DNA from: Paramesorhizobium sp049065735 | GTDB lineage: Bacteria; Pseudomonadota; Alphaproteobacteria; Rhizobiales; Rhizobiaceae | DNA length: 64,000 nt | Assembly: GCF_049065735.1 (NCBI RefSeq) | Contig: NZ_JBAKHD010000001.1 | Coordinates: 186,001-250,000 of the forward strand | Direction of reading: 5' to 3' | The notes under the pieces: generated by a model | Databases searched by the model: none | Seen by the model: only the letters and a program-made list of their open reading frames with translations | What the model was told of the DNA's origin: nothing | Program-made: the position numbers and the translations under genes | Shown: one piece after another, positions 57,018 through 64,000 of the stretch | How positions within the stretch are numbered: position 1 is the stretch's first letter | Layout: every line of letters starts with the position of its first letter

Positions 57018-57367
57018 AGACCCTTAGGATCAGAGTCGAATCATTCGAGGAGGTTATTGCCCAAACCATACGCGCCGTGAAAGCGGGTGTGGAAGCAAAA
57101 GAGGCGCTTTATACCTTCCTCACCTACGAAGATTTGCACCGCACGCTCACGCCGAAACGGATTGATATCCTTAATGCGATGAAGGGCAAGGGCGCGCTGT
57201 CAATGCGCGAAGTGGCTCGTCTGGTCGGCCGTGATTTCAAAGGCGTCCATACCGATCTCGACGCCATGCGTACGTGCGGATTGATCGACCGCGCTCCAGA
57301 AGGCGGGGTAATCCTGCCCTACAACGAAGTGCGGATCGACATTACGCTAGCTGCCCGCGCAGCTTGA
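57014..57367 (+). CDS. TumA-like HTH antitoxin
   Basis: A 117-residue protein with an N-terminal Leu-Arg-Ile-Arg-Val-Glu-Ser-Phe-Glu-Glu region for toxin contact and a C-terminal winged helix (Thr-Pro-Lys-Arg-Ile-Asp-Ile-Leu-Asn-Ala-Met, Ser-Met-Arg-Glu-Val-Ala-Arg-Leu-Val-Gly-Arg-Asp, Val-His-Thr-Asp-Leu-Asp-Ala-Met). This HVO_A0114-like fold is the usual partner of TumE toxins. Overlap with the toxin gene implies coupled translation, with the toxin first. It should bind the 10-bp inverted repeat upstream. A family D repeat follows five bases after the stop. Confidence 0.75.
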   Translation: MKTLRIRVESFEEVIAQTIRAVKAGVEAKEALYTFLTYEDLHRTLTPKRIDILNAMKGKGALSMREVARLVGRDFKGVHTDLDAMRTCGLIDRAPEGGVILPYNEVRIDITLAARAA

Positions 57368-57371
57368 GCCA

Positions 57372-57435
57372 GCATGATTGCGAACCGAAGGTCAGCGTCA
57401 GCAAAAAGTTGCAGACTTTTCGGTCAAGATCATGC
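57372..57435. repeat. Family D palindromic element, copy 3
   Basis: GCATGATT and GATCATGC arms, with GGTCAGCGTCAGC and AAAAGTTGCAGACTTTT in the body, close to copy 1. It lies between the antitoxin stop and the convergent MFS stop. Confidence 0.85.
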
Positions 57436-57446
57436 GGCAAAAAGTG

Positions 57447-58856
57447 TCACTTCCCCACCGCCGCATCGCCTGCCTCGCTTTTTTCAATCCTCTTGTGCAG
57501 TTCGCGACCTGCATCAGGCGCGAGCCTGACGAAGAAGAAGAAGGAGAGCGCCGAGGCGAAGGCCACCACGAAAAACGCGATGTGAAAGTCTTCCAACTGC
57601 AATGGCCCGCCATGGACCGCGGTGCTGAGCTCGAGCACCACGCCTGCGAGCGCAACGCCGAGCGCGATCGAGATCTGCTGCGCCACCGAGGTGATGGGCG
57701 TCGCCTGGCTGGTCTGCGTGTCGGGAATTTCGGCGAAGGCGAGGGCGTTGACCCCGGTGAAGAACAGCGAGCGGATGATGCCGCTGACGAGCAGCAGCGG
57801 CATGATCAGTGTATAGGGCGTCAGCGGCGTGAAGAGGCCGTTCACCGCCATCAGCGCCGCTGAAGCCAGCGAGCCGATGATGAGGATGCGGCGGAAGCCG
57901 AAACGGGTGAAGATGCGGTTTACGCCGAATTTCATGGTCATCGCGCCGACGGCGATGACGAATGTGACCGTGCCCGACTGGAATGGGTCGAGGCCGAATC
58001 CGATCTGGAACATCATCGGCAGGAGAAACGGCATGGCGCCGACGCCGAGCCGGAAGATGCTGCCGCCGATGACGGCGGTCTTGAACACCTCGTTCCTGAA
58101 CAGCGAAAGATCGAGCAGCGGATTGGGCGTCCGCTTCGCGTGCCACACATAGAGAATGCTGGACACGAACCCAATAGCGATCGTGACGATGCCGATGATC
58201 GGGGGCATATAGGGCATGCTCACCACGGAAAGCCCGAAGATGATGGCCGACATGCCGATGCCGGAAAGGAAGAACCCCGGCCAGTCGAGCGGCCGGAGCG
58301 ACCGCTCCGTGTCATCGGGCAGCACGCGGGTTGCAAACCAGATGCCGAGAAACCCGATGGGCACATTGATGAGGAAGATCCAGTGCCAGCTGAAATAGGT
58401 GGTGATGAAACCGCCGACCGGCGCGCCGATCAGCGGGCCGACAAGCGCGGGAATGGTGAGCCAGGCCATGGCCGAGACGAGCTCGTGGCGCGGCGTCGAG
58501 CGCACCAGCACCAGCCGCCCCACCGGCGTCATCATCGCGCCGCCCATGCCCTGCAGAAAGCGCGACACGACGAAAGCGAAGAGCGAATTCGAAATCGCGC
58601 AGGCCACGGAGCCGACGACGAAGACGGCAATCGCCGCGCGGAAGACGTTCTTCGCGCCGAAACGGTCGGCCATCCAGCCGCTGACCGGGATGAACACGGC
58701 GAGCGCGACGAGATAGGCGGTGAAGGCCAGCTTCAGCGCGATGGGGCTCGTGCCGATGTCTGCCGCGATGGCCGGGAGCGAGGTGGAAATGATGCTCGAA
58801 TCCATCTGCTCCATGAACAGGGCGACGGCCAGCACGAGGGGTATGATACGGTTCAC
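57447..58856 (-). CDS. MFS transporter, DHA2 (EmrB/QacA) type
   Basis: A 469-residue drug/proton antiporter with about 14 transmembrane segments. The first helix contains Glu-Gln-Met-Asp-Ser-Ser-Ile-Ile-Ser-Thr-Ser-Leu-Pro-Ala-Ile-Ala, the DHA2 motif D1, followed by motif A Gly-Trp-Met-Ala-Asp-Arg-Phe-Gly-Ala-Lys-Asn and motif C-like Gly-Pro-Leu-Ile-Gly-Ala-Pro-Val-Gly-Gly. It has no adjacent EmrA-type adaptor, so it probably works alone in the inner membrane. It is unrelated in position to the regulated pump at 51064. Confidence 0.92.
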   Translation of the reverse strand: MNRIIPLVLAVALFMEQMDSSIISTSLPAIAADIGTSPIALKLAFTAYLVALAVFIPVSGWMADRFGAKNVFRAAIAVFVVGSVACAISNSLFAFVVSRFLQGMGGAMMTPVGRLVLVRSTPRHELVSAMAWLTIPALVGPLIGAPVGGFITTYFSWHWIFLINVPIGFLGIWFATRVLPDDTERSLRPLDWPGFFLSGIGMSAIIFGLSVVSMPYMPPIIGIVTIAIGFVSSILYVWHAKRTPNPLLDLSLFRNEVFKTAVIGGSIFRLGVGAMPFLLPMMFQIGFGLDPFQSGTVTFVIAVGAMTMKFGVNRIFTRFGFRRILIIGSLASAALMAVNGLFTPLTPYTLIMPLLLVSGIIRSLFFTGVNALAFAEIPDTQTSQATPITSVAQQISIALGVALAGVVLELSTAVHGGPLQLEDFHIAFFVVAFASALSFFFFVRLAPDAGRELHKRIEKSEAGDAAVGK

Positions 58857-59011
58857 GATTGAAATCCAATCATGGCGGAGACAAAAGGCGGGATATTGCG
58901 CTGCCCGCGCGCGTGCGCCTATCTACGCCTATCCTGCCCTGTTTCATCTCACAATCGGTTGATACTTTCCAAAACAACCCATTGTTCTATTGTCACCAAG
59001 CATGTGTTATT

Positions 59012-59023
59012 CCTGTTAACAGG
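59012..59023. promoter_or_regulatory. CCTGTTAACAGG palindrome
   Basis: A perfect 12-base palindrome about 75 bases upstream of the metallo-hydrolase start. It may be a regulator site, but a palindrome this short has weak support. The remaining 58857-59098 gap shows nothing else. Confidence 0.3.
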
Positions 59024-59098
59024 GTCTAAAGGCAGGGGCTTGGGTGACGCAATGCCCGGCAAAGACCGATAACCCCAAGGGAACAGGAGAGTGAGTGC

Positions 59099-60082
59099 AT
59101 GCAGTCTGCAACGATTTCCCGCCGCGCTCTGTTCCAGGCATCCGCTGTTATCGCGGGCGGCCTGGCTTCGCCGCAAATCATGATCCGCGCGGCGGAGGCC
59201 GCCGTACCGTTTTCCGACGCGAAGCCCGCGCGCTTCAGCCGCTTCAAGCTGGGCGATTTCGAAGTGACGGCCATTCTGGACGGCCTTCGCCCCGGCGACG
59301 GGCCGTATCCGACCTTCGGCGCCAATCAAAGCCAGGAGGCGATGGCTGGGCTGATGCGGCAGAACTTCCTGCCCGAGACGAAATATGTCAACGGCTTCAC
59401 GCCGGTGCTGGTCAATACCGGCTCTGATCTCGTGCTGTTCGACACCGGCTTTGGGGAAGGGGGCCGCGCCAACGGCCTCGGCCAACTCGCCGCGACCATG
59501 AAGGCGTCAGGCTATTCGCCCGATCAGGTCAGCCTCGTCGTGCTGACGCATCTGCATGGCGACCATATCGGCGGCCTGACGGAAGGGGAGAACCCGGCTT
59601 TTCCCAATGCCCGCTATGTCGTGGGTGAGGCCGAATATGATTTCTGGACCAGCCCCGACCGCACCGGCACACCCGCCGAGGGCAATGCCAAGATCGTCAA
59701 GGCAAAGGTCGTGCCGCTGGCGGAAAAGACCAGCTTCATCAAGCCGGGCGATGCCGTCGTGGCGGGCATTACCAGCGAGGACGCCTCCGGCCACACGCCG
59801 GGCCACATGATCTTCCGCCTGGAATCGGGCGGCAAGCAGCTGATCCTGACCGCGGACACGGCAAACCACTTTGTCGCCTCGCTGCAGCGTCCCGACTGGC
59901 ACGTCGCCTTCGACATCGACAAGGACCGCGCCGCCAACACCCGCAAGCGCGTGTTCGACATGATCGCCACCGACCGCCTGCCGTTCATCGGCTACCACAT
60001 GCCGTTTCCGGCGGTGGGGTATGTGGAAAAGCTGGATGTGGGGTATCGCTTCGTGCCGGTGAGCTATCAGTTCGAGATATAG
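59099..60082 (+). CDS. Tat-exported metallo-beta-lactamase-fold hydrolase
   Basis: A 327-residue protein whose N-terminus Ile-Ser-Arg-Arg-Ala-Leu-Phe-Gln has a twin-arginine motif before a hydrophobic stretch, so Tat export is likely. The metallo-beta-lactamase zinc motif is complete: Thr-His-Leu-His-Gly-Asp-His-Ile-Gly-Gly, a later Gly-His-Thr-Pro-Gly-His, the bridging Asp in Thr-Ala-Asp-Thr, and a final His in Gly-Tyr-His-Met-Pro-Phe. The subgroup includes lactonases, organophosphate hydrolases and other periplasmic hydrolases; a lactonase-like role is only a guess. AGGAG lies about 10 bases upstream. A family A repeat starts 11 bases after the stop. Confidence 0.88.
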   Translation: MQSATISRRALFQASAVIAGGLASPQIMIRAAEAAVPFSDAKPARFSRFKLGDFEVTAILDGLRPGDGPYPTFGANQSQEAMAGLMRQNFLPETKYVNGFTPVLVNTGSDLVLFDTGFGEGGRANGLGQLAATMKASGYSPDQVSLVVLTHLHGDHIGGLTEGENPAFPNARYVVGEAEYDFWTSPDRTGTPAEGNAKIVKAKVVPLAEKTSFIKPGDAVVAGITSEDASGHTPGHMIFRLESGGKQLILTADTANHFVASLQRPDWHVAFDIDKDRAANTRKRVFDMIATDRLPFIGYHMPFPAVGYVEKLDVGYRFVPVSYQFEI

Positions 60083-60093
60083 GGAAGCGAGTT

Positions 60094-60250
60094 CGCGCCC
60101 TCCCTCCCCCTTGCGGGGAGGGTGGCCCGAAGGGTCGGGTGGGGGTGGTGACGTTTGCGCTTACTTCGAAAACCCTAGCGCAAACGTCGCCACCCCCATC
60201 CGCCCGCTAACGGGGGCACCTTCCCCGCAAGGGGGAAGGAGGGCGCGAGC
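60094..60250. repeat. Family A palindromic element, copy 4
   Basis: The left half carries the CCCGA/TCGGG hairpin and the right half the CCCGC-taac-GGGGG type; the inner stem GACGTTTGCGC/GCGCAAACGTC closes a CTTCGAAA loop. It lies between the convergent hydrolase and CLC genes. Confidence 0.9.
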
Positions 60251-60252
60251 TT

Positions 60253-61602
60253 CTACTCCCTCACTGCCGCTTCCCGTTCCTTCTCCCGCGCCCGCCGCTT
60301 CCGCAGCGCATCCGCCAAATATCCGCGCGACAGCCCATGATAGAGCGGCTCGTGCGAGATGAGCCGCGCCGCGCCATAGCCGATCATCGAGGCGCACATC
60401 AGCGGGATGACGTTATTGTGGTTGCCCGTCATTTCGAGGATGATGACGAAGGCGGTCATCGGCGCCTGCACCACGCCCGCGAAATAGCCGGCCATGCCGA
60501 GCACGGCGGCAAGGCTTGCATTGGCGCCGAAGAGGAGGCCGAGCGACGAGCCGAGGCCCGCTCCGACCGCCAGCGACGGCGCGAAAATGCCCCCGGGAAT
60601 GCCTGAGATCGTCGAGAGCAGTCCGGCCAGGAACTTGCCGAGGAAGAAGAGCGGCGGCAGCGACGCGCCCTCGATGGCGCTTCTGGCCTGGTCATACCCG
60701 GTGCCGAAGGTTTCGCCGCCTGAGACGACGCCGATCAGCGCCACGGCGAGGCCGCAGGCAGCGGCGATCATCATGATGCGTCCGAGCGGCCATGGCTGGA
60801 TCAGCCGCTTGATGCGCCGCGCCGCATAAAGCACGGCGGCGCTGAAGATCGCCCCGACCAGCCCGCCCACGGCGCCGCACACGAACACCAGCGCCCAATC
60901 TTCGCCGCCTGAAGTCGTCACGCTGGTAGTGCCGAAATAGGTGTAGTTGCCCACTAACCCAAGCGAGGCGAGACCGGCGAGGATGACGGCGGAAACCACC
61001 AGCCCGTTGGTGCGCGCGGCATAGGCGCGACCCATCTCCTCGATGGCGAAGACGATGCCCGCGAGCGGCGCGTTGAACGCCGCCGCGATGCCCGCCGCCG
61101 ACCCGGCGAGAATCAGCCCGCGCGCCTGCTCCATGCCGCCGATCTTGGCCGAAAGCAGCATGATCGACGCGCCCACCTGCACCGTCGGCCCCTCGCGGCC
61201 TATCGATGCGCCTGAAAAAAGCCCAACAATGGTGAGGAAAATCTTGCCCAGCGTCATGCGCAGCGAGAGCAGTCCCTCGCGGTCCTCGTCATTGGTCAGG
61301 TGCCGCGCCGCGATGGCCTGCGGAATGCCGCTGCCCTCGGAATTGGGAAAATAGCGATGGGCCATGAAGGCGCAGAACACGAAGCCGACAGGCGTAATGA
61401 TCAATGGCAGCCATCGATGCCAGCCGCCGCCGGTGGTGATGCCATGGAACAGCTCCTGCGCCTGATCCGCCGCATAGGCGAAGGCGACACTGATGCAGCC
61501 GATCGCCAGCGCGCCCGCCCAGAACACCAGCCGGGGTTTCCACAACCGGGGCGTCCAGATGACATGAGAACGTCTGAGCACGCGTCTATAGGCGGGATGC
61601 AC
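60253..61602 (-). CDS. CLC-family chloride/proton exchanger
   Basis: A 449-residue membrane protein. Selectivity-filter motifs Gly90-Ser-Gly-Ile-Pro94, Gly135-Arg-Glu-Gly-Pro139 and Gly-Ile-Phe-Ala-Pro are present; Glu137 is the gating glutamate. Glu188-Glu189 in Phe-Ala-Ile-Glu-Glu-Met corresponds to the internal proton glutamate (Glu203 of E. coli ClcA), so a 2 Cl-/H+ exchanger rather than a channel is predicted. There is no C-terminal CBS domain. Role: acid resistance or chloride balance. A family C repeat fills part of the divergent gap to guaB. Confidence 0.95.
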   Translation of the reverse strand: MHPAYRRVLRRSHVIWTPRLWKPRLVFWAGALAIGCISVAFAYAADQAQELFHGITTGGGWHRWLPLIITPVGFVFCAFMAHRYFPNSEGSGIPQAIAARHLTNDEDREGLLSLRMTLGKIFLTIVGLFSGASIGREGPTVQVGASIMLLSAKIGGMEQARGLILAGSAAGIAAAFNAPLAGIVFAIEEMGRAYAARTNGLVVSAVILAGLASLGLVGNYTYFGTTSVTTSGGEDWALVFVCGAVGGLVGAIFSAAVLYAARRIKRLIQPWPLGRIMMIAAACGLAVALIGVVSGGETFGTGYDQARSAIEGASLPPLFFLGKFLAGLLSTISGIPGGIFAPSLAVGAGLGSSLGLLFGANASLAAVLGMAGYFAGVVQAPMTAFVIILEMTGNHNNVIPLMCASMIGYGAARLISHEPLYHGLSRGYLADALRKRRAREKEREAAVRE

Positions 61603-61700
61603 GGATCAATAACCTCTTGTTTCAAGTCACATTTCCAGAACCCGTCGTTTTAGGCCGGAAACAATGCGCGCGCCCTCCAGCGTAACGGCGGGGACTGCCG

Positions 61701-61852
61701 TCGAGGCATGGATTCCTGTGACAAGCACAGGAATGACGAGGTGAGAACGGTATACCCACCATGACCGCAGATCACGCCGCGAGGCGCCAGATTGGCGACG
61801 ACGGCCAAACCGCCGTCATTCCTGTGCTTGTCACAGGAATCCATGCCTCGAC
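61701..61852. repeat. Family C palindromic element, copy 4
   Basis: TTCCTGTG-acaag-CACAGGAA hairpin halves with TCGAGGCATGG ends, in the divergent gap between the CLC and guaB genes. The gap (61603-62079) holds no gene. Confidence 0.92.
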
Positions 61853-61939
61853 ATTTCCATCCCAACAACGGGTCAGAACGCTTTGAGCGACCAAAACTCA
61901 AGTTCGCTCCATCCCCGGTTTAACACGGATGGGGTGAAT

Positions 61940-61961
61940 GAAAACAATATATTGTGTTTTC
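61940..61961. promoter_or_regulatory. AT-rich inverted repeat upstream of guaB
   Basis: GAAAACA and TGTTTTC flank ATATATTG, about 120 bases before the guaB start. It could be a regulator site or an old terminator; no purine-regulator consensus is recognisable. Confidence 0.3.
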
Positions 61962-62079
61962 GGCCCTTCCCATCTGGACATATCCATGTTACCAGCCCGT
62001 GCCAATCCAAATGAAGCACCACGAACTCGTCGCCCCGGAACCGGGAGCGGCGTTTTCATCATTTTAAGGGAATTGGCAC

Positions 62080-63573
<1,494 letters not shown>

Positions 63574-63611
63574 GGGCTGGCGGCTCCGATAGAGCGGAAT
63601 AGGTGCATGAC

Positions 63612-64000
63612 ATGGCCCAAGATCTGCAAATTCTTATTATCATGGGCAGTGTCCGGAAGAACCGGCTTTGCCCAGACATTGCGAAATGGGTTGCGCTGAT
63701 CGGAGCGGAAATCATCCCCGAAGCGGCGATCGAGATTGTCGATCTGCGTGACTGGCCGCTTCCCATGGACGCGGAGCCTGGTGTTCCCGCCCATTCGGAC
63801 TATGTGTCCGATAGCACGAAAGCCTGGAGCGCAAAGGTCGCGGCAGCGAATGGATTCGTCTTCGTTACGCCGCAGTATAATTGGGGGTATCCCGCTGCCC
63901 TCAAGAACGCGATCGATCATCTTTACCGCGAATGGCGCGATAAGCCTGCGGTGATCGTGAGCTATGGCGGTCACGGCGGCGGAAAATGCGCGTCCCAGCT
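63612..64000 (+). CDS. NADPH-dependent FMN reductase-family protein, 5' part
   Basis: The first 129 codons are present; the gene continues past the window. The flavodoxin-like N-terminus reads Ile-Leu-Ile-Ile-Met-Gly-Ser-Val-Arg-Lys-Asn-Arg, the phosphate-binding loop of the FMN_red (ArsH/chromate reductase-like) family, and Thr-Pro-Gln-Tyr-Asn-Trp-Gly-Tyr-Pro-Ala-Ala-Leu-Lys-Asn-Ala-Ile-Asp is the second flavin-contact motif. Such enzymes reduce free flavins, quinones or azo dyes. ATG 63612 is preferred over an out-of-frame ATG just upstream. Confidence 0.9.
   Translation, partial: MAQDLQILIIMGSVRKNRLCPDIAKWVALIGAEIIPEAAIEIVDLRDWPLPMDAEPGVPAHSDYVSDSTKAWSAKVAAANGFVFVTPQYNWGYPAALKNAIDHLYREWRDKPAVIVSYGGHGGGKCASQ

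Overview
The window is GC-rich chromosomal DNA from an alphaproteobacterium, most likely of the order Hyphomicrobiales (Rhizobiales; Brucella/Phyllobacterium-like). The evidence is gene content and order: the run pmbA - inositol-monophosphatase-like - DUF4170 - DUF374 acyltransferase - waaA - lpxK, with DUF2093 and mutL further on; a pfam02530-type (Omp2-like) porin; tadA divergent from an RluB-type pseudouridine synthase overlapping rsmD; an IleS without the C-terminal zinc cysteines; and a GCATGATC...GATCATGC dispersed repeat of a kind I recall from Brucella and Mesorhizobium genomes. The genus cannot be fixed from this window.

Layout. 1-1150: tail of a MipA/OmpV outer-membrane protein, then a reverse-strand type II toxin-antitoxin pair whose RelE-like toxin is broken by a one-base frameshift. 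1391-12400: ileS, a lipoprotein, tadA, rluB-like, rsmD, two M16 peptidases (one active, one degenerate) and a patatin-like esterase. 12400-25540: KefC-type antiporter, the PmbA-to-LpxK envelope cluster, an arylsulfotransferase-like gene placed between lpxK and DUF2093-mutL, queF and DUF1993. 25574-34320: Rid protein behind a triple palindromic operator, glutaryl-CoA dehydrogenase, family-4-like uracil-DNA glycosylase divergent from ETF-ubiquinone oxidoreductase, DUF922 protease, VOC protein, small P-loop kinase, porin and a Sel1-like protein. 34320-43990: a 649-residue secreted protein with 28 tandem 15-residue repeats, GST, two tiny overlapping membrane-protein genes, AMP nucleosidase, a nuclease-fold protein, a three-repeat cysteine protein, and a small aminotransferase operon. 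44348-48975: a sugar ABC transporter operon. 49339-53230: a 34-residue membrane protein, a DUF2235 hydrolase, and an MFS pump divergent from a SufR-like regulator. 53308-57370: tRNA-Gln, a heterodimeric CrcB/Fluc pair, a Ppx/GppA protein with rlmE, and a TumE/TumA-type toxin-antitoxin pair. 57447-64000: MFS pump, Tat-exported metallo-beta-lactamase-fold protein, CLC exchanger, guaB and the start of an FMN reductase.

Functional threads. Lipid A/Kdo genes (waaA, lpxK, DUF374) lie beside porins and lipoproteins, giving an envelope theme. GcdH and ETF-QO lie on one electron route (acyl-CoA to ETF to ubiquinone). TadA, RluB, RsmD, IleS, RlmE, QueF and tRNA-Gln make a translation and RNA-modification theme.

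The gaps are unusually structured. Five families of dispersed palindromic elements (called A-E here) fill many gaps. Family A sits within about 15 nt of a stop codon in every case and is built from interchangeable hairpin halves. Family C shows compensatory changes in its hairpin arms. Several perfect palindromes upstream of genes look like operators. No CRISPR array, prophage, insertion sequence or rRNA was seen. The most interesting items are the 45-nt repeat gene with its AGCGTTAC boxes, the two TA loci, the triple ATACGnnnCGTAT operator, the Fluc pair with complementary Phe-box losses, the modular A repeats, and several unannotated small ORFs.
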